Positions 9,410 through 18,974 of a stretch of 64,000 bases of DNA are shown here, piece after piece (the stretch's first letter is position 1; every line of letters begins with the position of its first letter). The stretch is from Necropsobacter rosorum (GTDB taxonomy: Bacteria > Pseudomonadota > Gammaproteobacteria > Enterobacterales > Pasteurellaceae): NCBI GenBank assembly GCA_000751835.1, contig CCMQ01000008.1:62001-126000 (forward strand). Reading direction: 5' to 3'. Below the pieces are notes generated by a model, which saw nothing but the letters and a program-made list of their open reading frames with translations, was not told the origin of the DNA and ran no database searches. Position numbers and translations under genes: made by a program.

Positions 9410-11752
9410 ATGAAAAGACATTATTATACTTTACTTTCTCTGTCTGTTCTGACCGCCTTCTACAGCACGCAAAGCCGGGCGGATTTACAACAACAATGTT
9501 TGATCGGCGTACCGCATTTCAGCGGTGATGTCATTACGGGCGATCCTAATGATCAACCGGTTTATATCGAAGCGGATCGCGCCGAGCTGAATCAGCCGAC
9601 CAGCGCGCGCTATGAAGGCGGCGTGGATATTAAACAGGGCAACCGTCATCTGCAATCCCGTATCGCGGAAGTCCGCCAGTCCGGCGAGGGCGAGAACGTT
9701 CAGCGCTACGCTTATGCCAAAGGCGGACTCGACTATAAAGACAATTTAATCAATCTGACCGGCGACAACGCCAAAATTCACCTCAATACCAAAGACAGCG
9801 ACATTGAAAACGCCGATTATCAGCTGGTTGACCGTCAGGGGCGCGGAAAAGCCGAACAGGTGGAGTTGCGCAGCGATTACCGTTTAATGAAAAATGCGAC
9901 TTTTACCACCTGTCTGCCGAATGATAACGCTTGGGCGATTGACGCCAGCGAGATGCGTCAGCATATTAAAGAAGAATATGTGGAAATGTGGCATGCGCGC
10001 TTTAAGGTGCAGGGCGTACCGATTTTCTATACCCCTTATTTGCAGCTGCCGATCGGCGATCGCCGCCGTTCCGGTTTGTTAATTCCGAACGCCGGCAGTT
10101 CAAGCCGCGACGGATACTGGTATTCGCAGCCGGTGTATTGGAATATTGCGCCGAACTTTGATGCTACTCTCACGCCGAAATATATGTCGCACCGCGGCTG
10201 GCAGATGAACGGGGAATTCCGCTATCTGACCGCGCTCGGCGAAGGCAAAATCGCCGGCGAATATTTGGGCGACGACCGTTATGACGATTTCACCGACGAT
10301 AACCGCTCCCGTCATTTATTCCATTGGCAACATAATTCTCGCTTTCTGCAAGACTGGCGCCTAAATGTCAATTATACCCGGGTCAGCGATAAACGCTATT
10401 TTAACGATTTCGATTCGGATTACGGCAGCAGCACCGACGGTTATGCTGATCAAACCGCGCGCGTCACCTATTATCAGCCGAACTATAATTTTTCCATTTC
10501 CGCAAAACAGTTCCAGGTTTTTGATGAAGCCAGTATCGGCCCTTACCGCGCATTACCGCAAATTGATTTTAATTATTACAAAAACGATCTAGCGGGCGGC
10601 TTACTGGATTTCAAACTGTTTTCCCAAGCGGTACGCTTTGAAAATGACAGCACACTGATGCCGAAAGCCTGGCGTTTCCATGCGGAACCGAGTTTAACCT
10701 TACCGCTGTCGAATAAATACGGCAGCCTGAATATCGAAACCAAACTGTACGCCACCCATTACAACCAAACGAAAGGCAGCGACCGCGATGCGGAAGAAGT
10801 GCAGAAATCGGTCAACCGGGTTCTGCCGCAGGTGAAGGTGGATCTGCAAACCCTGCTGGCAAGCCACCAGAGTTTTATCGACGGCTACACGCAGACCATC
10901 GAACCGCGAGTGCAGTATTTATACCGCCCGTATAAAGATCAAAGCAATATCGGTTCGCAGCTGAATTCTCAATATCTGGGCTTCGGTTACGACTCCGTGT
11001 TGCTGCAACAGGATTACTATTCGTTATTCCGCGACCGGCGTTACAGCGGCTTAGACCGAATTGCCTCCGCCAACCAGTTCACCGTGGGCGGCACCACCCG
11101 TTTTTATGACGAGCAGGCCAACGAGCGCTTTAATCTGTCCTTAGGGCAAATCTACTATATCCGCGACTCCCGTATCGACGACGATCCGCAAAACAGCACG
11201 CACGGTTCGTCCTCCTCTTGGGCGCTGGAATCCAACTGGCGCATTAACCCGCAGTGGAACTGGCGCGGCAGTTATCAATACGACACCAGTTTGAACCAGA
11301 CGTCACTGGCCAATACCACGCTGGAATTCAATCCGCAGGGGAATAATCTGGTTCAGTTGAACTACCGTTACGCCAGTCAGGAATATATCGACCAAAACCT
11401 GACTTCCAGCATTAACCGCTATAATCAGGATATCAAACAGCTTGGCATCGTCGCCGCCTGGGAAGTTACCGACAACTGGGCGGTGGTCGGGCGTTACTAT
11501 CAGGATCTGGCGCTGAAAAAACCGGTGGAACAATACCTCGGCGTACAGTATAACGCCTGTTGTTGGGCCGTCGGCGTCGGGGTAAGACGCTATGTCACCA
11601 GCCGTACCAACCAGACCGATGACGAAGTCTTATACGATCACGGCATCGGCTTCACCTTTGAGCTGCGCGGCTTGGGCAATGATCACCGCAGCGGTATCGA
11701 AGAAATGCTGAAAAAAGGCAAACTGCCTTATATTCAACCGTTCAGCCTGTAA
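9410..11752 (+). CDS. lptD: LPS-assembly outer membrane protein LptD
   Basis: 780-residue outer-membrane translocon that, with LptE, inserts lipopolysaccharide or lipooligosaccharide into the outer leaflet. A signal peptide of 24 residues ends SRA before DLQQQC. A periplasmic OstA/beta-jellyroll domain spans about 50-180, followed by the large beta-barrel. The four conserved cysteines are at residues 30, 168, 717 and 718, matching the E. coli pattern that forms the non-consecutive disulfides needed for function; dsbA is nearby at 14.2 kb. In E. coli lptD is followed by surA; here it is followed by a terminator and convergent rsmJ. No sigma-E type promoter was seen upstream. Confidence 0.95.
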   Translation: MKRHYYTLLSLSVLTAFYSTQSRADLQQQCLIGVPHFSGDVITGDPNDQPVYIEADRAELNQPTSARYEGGVDIKQGNRHLQSRIAEVRQSGEGENVQRYAYAKGGLDYKDNLINLTGDNAKIHLNTKDSDIENADYQLVDRQGRGKAEQVELRSDYRLMKNATFTTCLPNDNAWAIDASEMRQHIKEEYVEMWHARFKVQGVPIFYTPYLQLPIGDRRRSGLLIPNAGSSSRDGYWYSQPVYWNIAPNFDATLTPKYMSHRGWQMNGEFRYLTALGEGKIAGEYLGDDRYDDFTDDNRSRHLFHWQHNSRFLQDWRLNVNYTRVSDKRYFNDFDSDYGSSTDGYADQTARVTYYQPNYNFSISAKQFQVFDEASIGPYRALPQIDFNYYKNDLAGGLLDFKLFSQAVRFENDSTLMPKAWRFHAEPSLTLPLSNKYGSLNIETKLYATHYNQTKGSDRDAEEVQKSVNRVLPQVKVDLQTLLASHQSFIDGYTQTIEPRVQYLYRPYKDQSNIGSQLNSQYLGFGYDSVLLQQDYYSLFRDRRYSGLDRIASANQFTVGGTTRFYDEQANERFNLSLGQIYYIRDSRIDDDPQNSTHGSSSSWALESNWRINPQWNWRGSYQYDTSLNQTSLANTTLEFNPQGNNLVQLNYRYASQEYIDQNLTSSINRYNQDIKQLGIVAAWEVTDNWAVVGRYYQDLALKKPVEQYLGVQYNACCWAVGVGVRRYVTSRTNQTDDEVLYDHGIGFTFELRGLGNDHRSGIEEMLKKGKLPYIQPFSL

Positions 11753-11762
11753 ACGACGAACA

Positions 11763-11790
11763 AAAACGGCGGAAATTTATCCGCCGTTTT
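11763..11790. terminator. Terminator after lptD
   Basis: AAAACGGCGGA / TCCGCCGTTTT perfect stem with a 6-nt loop; usable on both strands between convergent lptD and rsmJ. Confidence 0.85.
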
Positions 11791-11861
11791 CTCTGATACA
11801 TCTTATCTAAAACACATAACATTTTTACCGCACTTTTCTCCGTCACGCACCGAGCGTGCCG

Positions 11862-12638
11862 TTATCCCGCCTGAGGCAGATAAATATCAAAGCGGTGGTT
11901 TTTGGTTTCGCGGCTAAAGTGCGGTGCTTTTTGCGCAAGAAAAGCGGCATAATCGGGGCGTTTCACCACCACCCGTTTACGCGCCAACCGCAAGGCCGGC
12001 GCCAGCAGTTGATCGGCATCGGCATCGGCGCCGATCAGCTGCTGAAAAAGGCGCATTTCCTTTTTCACCAGTGCACTTTTCGGTTTATGCGGATACATCG
12101 GATCCAAATAAACCGCATCGGCAAATTCCGTGGCGGGATCTAATTGCGCGATATGACGAACCGGCAGTAAGCGCATATTCCGTCGCATCATGGCGCCGAT
12201 TTCCGCATCCGCATAAGCCCGCCGCAAGCCGTCCTGCAATAATAAATACACCACCGGATGCCGCTCCACCAAACGCACCCGACAGCCGAGCGAAGCCAGC
12301 ACAAAAGCATCACGCCCCAGACCTGCGGTGGCGTCAAGTACCGTCGGTATTTCAGCGTGCTTAATCCCGATGGCTTTAGCGATGGCTTCGCCGCGCCCGC
12401 CGCCGAATTTACGCCGATGTGCCAGCGCGCCGCCGACAAAATCCACATAAACCGCGCCTAACTTTGCATCATCCAGTTTGCGCAATACCAAACACGCCTC
12501 GCCGTTGACCTCGCACTGCACCAATGCCAGCGTCGCCGACGGGTCATGGCTCAGCCCTTGCGCAGCGCAAAGTGCGGTGAAATTTTCGTGCGTTTCCGTT
12601 TCGCACAGCAACTGAATCGCTATTTTCTGATCAGCCAT
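11862..12638 (-). CDS. rsmJ: 16S rRNA (guanine1516-N2)-methyltransferase RsmJ
   Basis: 258 aa, former YhiQ family. The SAM-binding motif I reads [18 protein letters not shown], followed by VERHP. The catalytic-type motif [18 protein letters not shown] is the family signature. The ATG overlaps the 3' end of trmA by 19 nt, so the two RNA methyltransferases are co-transcribed and probably translationally coupled. USS cores occur inside the gene near 11917 and 12570. Confidence 0.93.
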   Translation of the reverse strand: MADQKIAIQLLCETETHENFTALCAAQGLSHDPSATLALVQCEVNGEACLVLRKLDDAKLGAVYVDFVGGALAHRRKFGGGRGEAIAKAIGIKHAEIPTVLDATAGLGRDAFVLASLGCRVRLVERHPVVYLLLQDGLRRAYADAEIGAMMRRNMRLLPVRHIAQLDPATEFADAVYLDPMYPHKPKSALVKKEMRLFQQLIGADADADQLLAPALRLARKRVVVKRPDYAAFLAQKAPHFSRETKNHRFDIYLPQAG

Positions 12639-13714
12639 ACACCGCTTTCCATATGTTCCGTATAAGGAAATTGATCGAACAGCGCCGCTTTTTCAATTCG
12701 GTGCGTGCGGCATAAGGTCTGCAAATTATCGCACAGACTGTGCGGATTGCAGGAAATATACAAAATGCGCGCATACCGGCTGACCATGTTCAGCGTATCG
12801 GCATCCAGCCCGGCGCGCGGCGGATCCACCAACAGGGTATCGCATTGGTACTCACGCAGATCAATGCCGCGTAAACGGTTAAACTCGCGTACCCCGTTCA
12901 TCGCTTGGGTGAATTCTTCCGCCGACATACGGATAATCTGCAAATTATCAATCTGGTTGGCCGCAATATTAAACTGTGCCGCGGCGACCGAAGGCTTGGC
13001 GATTTCCGTCGCCAGCACTTTGCGGAAATTGTGCGCCAGCGCGATGGAAAAATTGCCGTTGCCGCAATACAGCTCCAGCAAATCGCCCTGACTGCCCTGC
13101 GTACAGGCCTGCGCCCAGTGCAACATTTTGCAGTTTACCGCCGCGTTCGGCTGGGTGAAGCTGTTTTCCACCTGGCGGTAAATATAGTTTTTTCCGTTTA
13201 CCGTCAGCACTTCGTCGACAAAATCCTGCGCCAGACAGAGTTTCTGCTTGCTGGCGCGCCCGATCAGTTCAAGCGCAAACCCTTGCTGCTGCAAATCCGC
13301 TTTCAGGTCTTGCGCCGCCTGTAGCCACGTTTGATCCAAGGTTTTATGATACAGCAGGCTGACGATAATTTTATCGCTCAACGTACTGAGATAATCAATC
13401 TGAAACAGACGCCGGCGCAGCACCTCGCTGGTTTTTAAGCGCGGCAGCAGCGATTGCATCATCCGGTTGATCAAACGGGACGCGACGGGAAAGCTGTCGA
13501 TGCGGCAACGGCGCCGAGTGTGCGAGTCAAACATAATGTGATACAGATCGTCGTTCTCATGCCAGACTCTGAATTCCGCGCGCATGCGGTAATGCTGCGG
13601 CGGTGAATCAAACACCTGAATGTCGGGCGCGCCGAAAGGCGCCAGAAGTGCGGTCAGTTTTTTGTGTTTTTCCGCCAGCTGCGCGGCGTATCCTTCAATC
13701 GGTAAATTTTGCAT
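12620..13714 (-). CDS. trmA: tRNA (uracil-5-)-methyltransferase TrmA
   Basis: Makes ribothymidine at position 54 of tRNA using SAM. 364 aa (E. coli 366). The SAM motif [14 protein letters not shown] is present, with the DPPRAGLD motif and the catalytic nucleophile Cys322 in [12 protein letters not shown]; the C-terminal TEHMESGV carries the general-base Glu. It lacks the 4Fe-4S cluster motif of RlmC/RlmD, supporting TrmA. It is the first gene of a pair with rsmJ. A terminator for the upstream maoP lies between 13742 and 13772. Confidence 0.95.
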   Translation of the reverse strand: MQNLPIEGYAAQLAEKHKKLTALLAPFGAPDIQVFDSPPQHYRMRAEFRVWHENDDLYHIMFDSHTRRRCRIDSFPVASRLINRMMQSLLPRLKTSEVLRRRLFQIDYLSTLSDKIIVSLLYHKTLDQTWLQAAQDLKADLQQQGFALELIGRASKQKLCLAQDFVDEVLTVNGKNYIYRQVENSFTQPNAAVNCKMLHWAQACTQGSQGDLLELYCGNGNFSIALAHNFRKVLATEIAKPSVAAAQFNIAANQIDNLQIIRMSAEEFTQAMNGVREFNRLRGIDLREYQCDTLLVDPPRAGLDADTLNMVSRYARILYISCNPHSLCDNLQTLCRTHRIEKAALFDQFPYTEHMESGVWLIRK

Positions 13715-13741
13715 GAGCTTTGTTCACGGTTGCTAACATAA

Positions 13742-13772
13742 AAACAAAAGGCTTGAAATCATCAAGCCCTTT
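13742..13772 (-). terminator. Terminator of maoP
   Basis: On the minus strand GGGCTTGATGATTTCAAGCC is followed by TTTTGTTTTT, a clear intrinsic terminator between maoP and trmA. Confidence 0.8.
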
Positions 13773-13794
13773 CATCTGAATAATGCGATCGTTA

Positions 13795-14124
13795 TTATTC
13801 CGCGGAAAAATCGTCCAGATTATCCGCGCCCACCACGCCGGATAAGGTATATACCCGTTTCGTACTGGAAACGCGCGAACGGTATTTATACCAGGTCTTT
13901 TCAAAGAAGGTTTCCGCCGCACGTTTACCCTGACAGAACGCCACAAAGGCTTTTTCTTCTTCGGTCACCGGTTTGCGTTCGCCCAGCTCCAAGGCTTTAA
14001 ACGCCTGCCCGTACTGTTCCAGTGCCTGAGATTCTTTAATGGTGTAATCACCGTGGCGTGCAAAACCGCGCGGGTAATGCTTGTCGTCAAAGAAACGACG
14101 GGTGACGCTAAAACTTTCAGCCAT
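13795..14124 (-). CDS. maoP: Macrodomain Ori organisation protein MaoP (DUF413)
   Basis: 109 aa, strongly like E. coli YifE/MaoP, with RRFFDDKHYPRGFARHGDYT near residues 9-28, then an acidic-basic middle region (PVTEEEKAFV) and RVYTLSG near the C-terminus. In E. coli MaoP acts with the maoS DNA site to organise the Ori macrodomain; whether that holds here is unknown. It is a single-gene unit ended by the hairpin at 13742-13772. Confidence 0.88.
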   Translation of the reverse strand: MAESFSVTRRFFDDKHYPRGFARHGDYTIKESQALEQYGQAFKALELGERKPVTEEEKAFVAFCQGKRAAETFFEKTWYKYRSRVSSTKRVYTLSGVVGADNLDDFSAE

Positions 14125-14197
14125 AATATCCTCAAATAATCAGTAGTAAAATCGGCAGGCATTAAACCAATTTTTTACCGCTTTTGCAATTTTTTTG

Positions 14198-14830
14198 TTA
14201 TTTTTGCAGCAGGCCCTTGACCGTTTCCACATAGTCCTGCACGAAACCGTCCGCACTGCGGGTCAGCCCTTCAGGATTGACGCGGAATTTGCCGTTAACA
14301 TAAAAATCCGGCACGCCGTGTACCTGCAATTTTTCCGCCAGCTTAACCTGCTGATTCACCAGCCCGTTTACCGCAAAACTGTTGATTCCGCCGTCAAACT
14401 GTTCCGCCGTAACACCATTAGCCAAAAAGATTTTACGCACCGCATCCGGCGAAGGTGCGGACTGATCCCGGTCAGCCACCGCTTTTTGGGCGGCTTCGAA
14501 TAACGGCGCTTTCACTTTATCTTCCACGCCCAGCGCCATTGCCAGCGCCCAGGCGCGGGTCAGATTATCCGATTGAAAACCGAGGAAGCTGACATGATAT
14601 TGTTTAAACTTGGTGCCTTCCGGCAACGCCGCCTTCACTTTTTGCGGAATGCCGTATTCCATTTCGAAGGAATAACAGTGCGGGCAGTAAAAAGAGAAAA
14701 ACTCCACCACTTCCGGTTGCAGCGAACGCGCGGTATCCAGCTCGATATATTGTTTGCCTTCCGTTAAATCCAGTGCCTGCGCATTGGTGATAAAGAGAAA
14801 TGAAATACATGCAAAAAGAAATTTTTTCAT
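14198..14830 (-). CDS. dsbA: Thiol:disulfide interchange protein DsbA
   Basis: Periplasmic oxidase that introduces disulfides into exported proteins, 210 aa. A signal peptide of about 19 residues ends AQA. The thioredoxin-fold active site is C49-P-H-C52, the DsbA-type CPHC, and the cis-proline loop reads HGVPDFYVNG. A helical insertion domain lies between. It is 12 nt downstream of yihD, the same order as in enterobacteria (where srkA lies between), so one transcript is likely. Likely clients in this window include LptD and RseB-type envelope proteins. Confidence 0.95.
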   Translation of the reverse strand: MKKFLFACISFLFITNAQALDLTEGKQYIELDTARSLQPEVVEFFSFYCPHCYSFEMEYGIPQKVKAALPEGTKFKQYHVSFLGFQSDNLTRAWALAMALGVEDKVKAPLFEAAQKAVADRDQSAPSPDAVRKIFLANGVTAEQFDGGINSFAVNGLVNQQVKLAEKLQVHGVPDFYVNGKFRVNPEGLTRSADGFVQDYVETVKGLLQK

Positions 14831-14842
14831 ACTGTAACGTCC

Positions 14843-15109
14843 TTATTTAATAATGCCGCGCGCCTTTAACAGCGCGGATTTAAAATCTGCTTCATAATCT
14901 TTTTTGATCCCCGGAATGGGCTCATTTTTATCCTTGCCGTACATTTTCAGATGATAAATAATCACCTCGTCGGTCAGCTCTGAAACGGGCTTGTCAAAGC
15001 CGGCTTCAGCGGCGATTTTCTGCAGAATCTGGATTAAGTGCAAATCCGGATCGTTAGACCAGTAGGGTTGTAGAAGTTCCAACACTTCATTCAAACGATG
15101 ACATTTCAT
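14843..15109 (-). CDS. yihD: Conserved protein YihD (DUF1040)
   Basis: 88 aa, the same size and pattern as E. coli Yih[18 protein letters not shown] at the start, [17 protein letters not shown] in the middle and [18 protein letters not shown] at the end. Function is unknown; it is probably a small cytosolic helical protein. First gene of the yihD-dsbA unit, divergent from mobA. AAGGAAAACTTT precedes the ATG. Confidence 0.88.
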   Translation of the reverse strand: MKCHRLNEVLELLQPYWSNDPDLHLIQILQKIAAEAGFDKPVSELTDEVIIYHLKMYGKDKNEPIPGIKKDYEADFKSALLKARGIIK

Positions 15110-15172
15110 AAAGTTTTCCTTATTATGTGCAAAATCCCGTCAATCATACTTGAATTAAGGGCAGAATAAAAC

Positions 15173-15742
15173 ATGGCGATCACAATTAGTGCGGTAATTT
15201 TAGCCGGCGGACAGGCCAAACGCATGGGCGGCGCAGACAAAGGGCTGCAACTTTTTCGCGGCGAACCGTTGTTTATGCACGTTTATCGGCGGCTGTCCGT
15301 GCAGGTCGGCGAAATCGCCCTTAACGCCAACCGCAATCAGGCGCGCTATGCCGCCGCCGGCTTGCCGGTATTCGCCGATCGGCTGCCGGATTTCCAAGGG
15401 CCGCTGAGCGGTATGCTGAGCGCGCTGGAACGGGCAAAAACGGATTTTGTGCTTTTCGCGCCCTGCGATACGCCCTTTCTTCCGCTCAACCTGCGGACAA
15501 CGCTGCAAAGTGCGGTGGAAAAATCGCATGTTTTCGCCGCCTATGCGCACGACGGCGAGCGCGCACATCCCACCTGCTGTCTGCTTGCCGTTGCGTTAAA
15601 AGACAAACTGGAGGACTTTTTGCAGCAGGGACACCGCCGCATCTTGCAGTTTATGCAGCAAAACGGCGCACAGGCGGTGGATTTCAGCGCACAACGCGCC
15701 GCCTTTACCAATATCAATACTCCGGAAGAGCTGGAAAGATGA
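15173..15742 (+). CDS. mobA: Molybdenum cofactor guanylyltransferase MobA
   Basis: Attaches GMP to molybdopterin to give the MGD cofactor used by DMSO-reductase family enzymes. 189 aa. The N-terminal nucleotide-binding motif is LAGGQAKRMGGADKGL, and the FAPCDTPFLP motif with the metal-binding Asp sits near residue 101. HPTCC-like residues follow near 145. It is divergent from yihD with a 63-nt gap. mobB lies separately at 23837, unlike the adjacent mobAB of E. coli. A USS is internal near 15505. Confidence 0.93.
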   Translation: MAITISAVILAGGQAKRMGGADKGLQLFRGEPLFMHVYRRLSVQVGEIALNANRNQARYAAAGLPVFADRLPDFQGPLSGMLSALERAKTDFVLFAPCDTPFLPLNLRTTLQSAVEKSHVFAAYAHDGERAHPTCCLLAVALKDKLEDFLQQGHRRILQFMQQNGAQAVDFSAQRAAFTNINTPEELER

Positions 15743-15833
15743 TTTCGCTCAAAGCGTGACCATACATTTTGCTTTTTTATCGCCCCTATAATCAGTATAA
15801 TGCCGGAAATCAGTTTTAATCAGGAAGACCCGT

Positions 15834-16352
15834 ATGTTTAAAAAATGTTCCATTCTATTCATGGTTGCCGTGCTTTCTGCATGTTCCGTTTCCTCGTATA
15901 TTCCGTTTATGGGTGACAAAAAACCCGTTATCAATTTAGATAAAGACCAAATCGACCAGAAATCCTACGCCACTGCCTATGCCGCCACGGTAGAGACTTA
16001 CGCCGGTCGCGTGAATCAGGATTATGACGTCAACTCTTTCGCCAGCGGCGCCAACGACTGGTATTTAGGGCGGATTTTAGTGCCGATTGATAAAGTCAAA
16101 GCCAATCTGTATCAGGGCGGACATGACAGCAATATTTACGCCTATTACAGCGGTGTGGTTTTCGCCTCGGAACTGCAAAACAATTTTAACCGGTTAAGCG
16201 CAAACTGCTGGCAGCATATTGACCAGCTGAGCGCAACGCAGGGGATTTACGACGCCATGCTGGATTTACAAAAAAATAAAGTGCGGTCGGAAGACGACGA
16301 ATATATCGTGCAGGGCAGCGAGCAGATTCTGACCCTTTGCCGCGGTAAATAA
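15834..16352 (+). CDS. Predicted lipoprotein of unknown function
   Basis: 172 aa. The N-terminus is a type II signal peptide with lipobox L14-S-A-C17, so the mature protein is a lipoprotein; Ser at +2 favours the outer membrane. The rest is soluble, with the segment SYATAYAATVETYAGRVNQD, then DWYLGRILVPIDK, and two cysteines (NCWQHIDQ and ILTLCRGK) that could pair. I do not recognise the family. It is a single gene, with a start close behind AGGAAGACCC and a strong terminator after it. A USS is inside near 16278, which suggests long residence in the lineage. Confidence 0.8.
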   Translation: MFKKCSILFMVAVLSACSVSSYIPFMGDKKPVINLDKDQIDQKSYATAYAATVETYAGRVNQDYDVNSFASGANDWYLGRILVPIDKVKANLYQGGHDSNIYAYYSGVVFASELQNNFNRLSANCWQHIDQLSATQGIYDAMLDLQKNKVRSEDDEYIVQGSEQILTLCRGK

Positions 16353-16368
16353 TCGGAACAATATGGCT

Positions 16369-16409
16369 AAGCTGTTGATGCAACATAACCTCAACAGCTT
16401 TCTCTTTTT
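16369..16409 (+). terminator. Terminator after the lipoprotein gene
   Basis: AAGCTGTTGA ... TCAACAGCTT stem with a 12-nt loop followed by TCTCTTTTT. Confidence 0.8.
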
Positions 16410-16417
16410 AACCATAG

Positions 16418-16433
16418 GCTGAAAGGTTTTTGC
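16418..16433 (+). promoter_or_regulatory. Possible Cra/FruR-like operator upstream of fruB
   Basis: GCTGAAAGGTTTTTGC resembles the Cra consensus core TGAAACGTTTCA only in its first half, about 63 nt upstream of the fruB start. Weak; no fruR gene is visible in this window. Confidence 0.25.
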
Positions 16434-16495
16434 TTATAAATTTATTTATCCGCATTTCAGTCAATCTAAACCATCGAGACACATAAGGAGAAGGA

Positions 16496-18016
16496 ATGTT
16501 TAATTTACCCGAAACTAACATTCATTTATCTGCACAGGCAAGCAATAAGCAGCAGGCGATTGAACTGGCGGCACAAGCATTAGAACAGGCCGGTTATGTA
16601 GAAAGCGGCTACTTACAGGGCATGCTGGCGCGCGAAACCCAAACCTCCACTTATTTGGGCAACGGGATTGCCATCCCGCACGGTACGCTGGATACCCGTT
16701 CCATGGTAAAAAATACCGGCGTGCAGGTTTTTCAGTTTCCGCAGGGCATTGAATGGAGCGAAGGCAATACCGCCTATATCGTGATCGGGATCGCCGCCCG
16801 CTCCGACGAACACCTGGCACTGCTGCGGCAGCTGACCCATGTATTGGGCGACGAAGAAACCGCGGCAAAATTGGCCACCTTGCAGGATGTCAAACAGTTC
16901 CGCACCATTTTAACCGGCGAACAAGAGGTTACCCTGACTCCGGAGACGATCAGCCTGAATGTGGACAGCCAAAGTCTATTGACGTTAGTGGCAATTAACG
17001 CCGGCAAGCTGCAAGAGCAAAGTGCGGTGAATAATCACTTCGTTTCCGAGGTTATCGCCAGCCCCGCGTTGCCGTTGGGTAACGGTTTATGGCTTACCGA
17101 CGCCGTTGCCGGTAATGAAAAAAACGCTCTGGCGTTCAGCCGCCCGAAAGCGCCGTTTAACAACAACGGCAAAACCGTACAGGGCGTCTTAACCGTTGCC
17201 GCACTAAATGATCAGATTAACCCCGTGCTGCTGCGCCTGTTGGATAATCCGGTGCAGCAGACGCTGTTAACCGGCAGCGCCGAACAAATTATCGCCGCAC
17301 TGAACGGCAACCCGCAGCCGACAACCGATGCACCGGCCGCAACAGCGGTGCAAGCCCCGGCGGCAGGTTCGGTCACCGGTACGTTTACCGTGCGCAACGA
17401 ACACGGTCTGCATGCCCGTCCGGCTGCGGTACTGGTGAACGAAGTCAAAAAATTCAATGCGAAAATCACGGTGGAAAATCTCAGTCGCCAGACTGCCGCG
17501 GTCAGCGCGAAAAGTCTGATGAAAATTGTGGCCTTAGGCGTCACGCAAGGTCATCGTCTGCGTTTTGTGGCGGAAGGGGAAGATGCCCGTCAGGCAGTTG
17601 AAGCGATCGGCAAAGTGATCGCCGAAGGATTGGGCGAAGCCGTCTCCGCCGTACCGCCGCAACAGCCGGACACCATTGAGGCGGCGGAACCCTCGATTCC
17701 ACAAACCGCCGCGGCGGAAACGGCGGAAGAGGCGGCATCGGACAGCGTGGAAGGCGTGTTCGTGATTAAAAACGAACACGGTCTGCACGCCCGCCCTGCC
17801 GCGATGCTGGTCAACGAGGTGAAAAAATACAATGCCTCCGTGGCGGTACAGAATTTAGATCGCGAAGGGCCGTTAGTCAGTGCCAAAAGCCTGATGAAAA
17901 TCGTGGCGCTGGGCGTGGTGAAAGGTCATCGCCTGCGTTTTGTGGCAAGCGGTGAGCAAGCACAACAAGCCATTGACGGCATCGGTGCAGCAATTAACGC
18001 CGGATTAGGCGAATAA
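16496..18016 (+). CDS. fruB: Fructose PTS diphosphoryl transfer protein with two HPr domains
   Basis: 506 aa phosphocarrier feeding FruA. An N-terminal EIIA-Fru domain has its phospho-acceptor His62 in GIAIPHGT, followed by a middle domain and a linker rich in Ala, Pro and Thr. Two HPr domains in tandem follow: HGLHARPAAVL with His306 and HGLHARPAAML with His431, each with the SAKSLMKIVALGV motif around the regulatory-serine position. E. coli FruB (376 aa) has one HPr domain; I recall a similar long form in Haemophilus influenzae. An acidic Ala/Glu linker of about 40 residues separates the two HPr copies. First gene of fruB-fruK-fruA, with AAGGAGAAGG as ribosome binding site. Confidence 0.95.
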   Translation: MFNLPETNIHLSAQASNKQQAIELAAQALEQAGYVESGYLQGMLARETQTSTYLGNGIAIPHGTLDTRSMVKNTGVQVFQFPQGIEWSEGNTAYIVIGIAARSDEHLALLRQLTHVLGDEETAAKLATLQDVKQFRTILTGEQEVTLTPETISLNVDSQSLLTLVAINAGKLQEQSAVNNHFVSEVIASPALPLGNGLWLTDAVAGNEKNALAFSRPKAPFNNNGKTVQGVLTVAALNDQINPVLLRLLDNPVQQTLLTGSAEQIIAALNGNPQPTTDAPAATAVQAPAAGSVTGTFTVRNEHGLHARPAAVLVNEVKKFNAKITVENLSRQTAAVSAKSLMKIVALGVTQGHRLRFVAEGEDARQAVEAIGKVIAEGLGEAVSAVPPQQPDTIEAAEPSIPQTAAAETAEEAASDSVEGVFVIKNEHGLHARPAAMLVNEVKKYNASVAVQNLDREGPLVSAKSLMKIVALGVVKGHRLRFVASGEQAQQAIDGIGAAINAGLGE

Positions 18017-18026
18017 GGAGCGGATA

Positions 18027-18968
18027 ATGGCAAAAGTAGCAACCATTACGCTCAACACCGCCTATGATTTGGTCGGCCGTCTCAAACGGATCGAACGCGG
18101 CGAAGTCAACATGGTGGAAACTCTCGGTTTATTTCCGGCAGGGAAAGGCATCAACGTGGCGAAAGTCTTGAAGGATTTAGGTCTGGATGTGGCGGTCGGC
18201 GGTTTTCTGGGGCAAGACAATCAGGGCGATTTCGAGGCGATGTTCAAAACCCTCGGGCTGGAAGACAAATTCCGCCGGGTCGCCGGCAAAACCCGGATTA
18301 ATGTGAAAATCACCGAAACCGAAGCCGATGTGACGGATCTCAATTTCTCCGGTTATACAATCGATAGCGCCGATTGGCAGGCTTTCGTGCAGGATTCGCT
18401 GGATTATTGCAAACAATTCGATATTGTCGCCGTGTGCGGCAGTCTGCCCCGCGGCGTCAGCCCGGCATTATTTGCCGATTGGCTGCAACAGTTGCATGAT
18501 AGCGGAGTAAAAGTGGTGCTGGACAGCAGCAATCAGGCGTTAAGCGCCGGTTTACGCGCCAATCCTTGGCTGGTTAAACCGAATCATCGCGAACTGGAGG
18601 CTTGGATCGGCCATGCTTTACCGCGCATGGAAGATATTATCGCCGCGGCCAAAAAACTGAAAGCGCAGGGCATCGCCAATGTGATTATTTCCATGGGTGC
18701 GGAGGGGTCTCTGTGGTTGAGCGATAAGGCCATCATTCAGGCTCGTCCGCCGAAATGCGAACATGTGGTCAGCACGGTCGGTGCCGGCGATTCAATGGTC
18801 GCCGGTCTGATCTACGGACTCAGCAAGCAGCTTTCGCAGCAGGAAACCCTTGCCTTTGCCAGTGCGGTTTCGGCATTCGCCGTGTCACAAAGTAATGTCG
18901 GGGTCAGCGATCCGGCATTGTTAACGCCAATTTTAAACGACGTCAAAATCCAATTAATCGAAGGGTAA
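18027..18968 (+). CDS. fruK: 1-phosphofructokinase
   Basis: Phosphorylates fructose 1-phosphate to fructose 1,6-bisphosphate in the cytosol. 313 aa, PfkB/ribokinase family. N-terminal substrate motif GLFPAGKGINVAKVLKDLG; C-terminal nucleotide and anion-hole motif VSTVGAGDSMVAGLIYGL with the catalytic Asp. It lies 10 nt after fruB and 6 nt before fruA, so it is clearly the middle gene of the operon. GGAGCGG precedes the start. Confidence 0.95.
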   Translation: MAKVATITLNTAYDLVGRLKRIERGEVNMVETLGLFPAGKGINVAKVLKDLGLDVAVGGFLGQDNQGDFEAMFKTLGLEDKFRRVAGKTRINVKITETEADVTDLNFSGYTIDSADWQAFVQDSLDYCKQFDIVAVCGSLPRGVSPALFADWLQQLHDSGVKVVLDSSNQALSAGLRANPWLVKPNHRELEAWIGHALPRMEDIIAAAKKLKAQGIANVIISMGAEGSLWLSDKAIIQARPPKCEHVVSTVGAGDSMVAGLIYGLSKQLSQQETLAFASAVSAFAVSQSNVGVSDPALLTPILNDVKIQLIEG

Positions 18969-18974
18969 ATTTCA

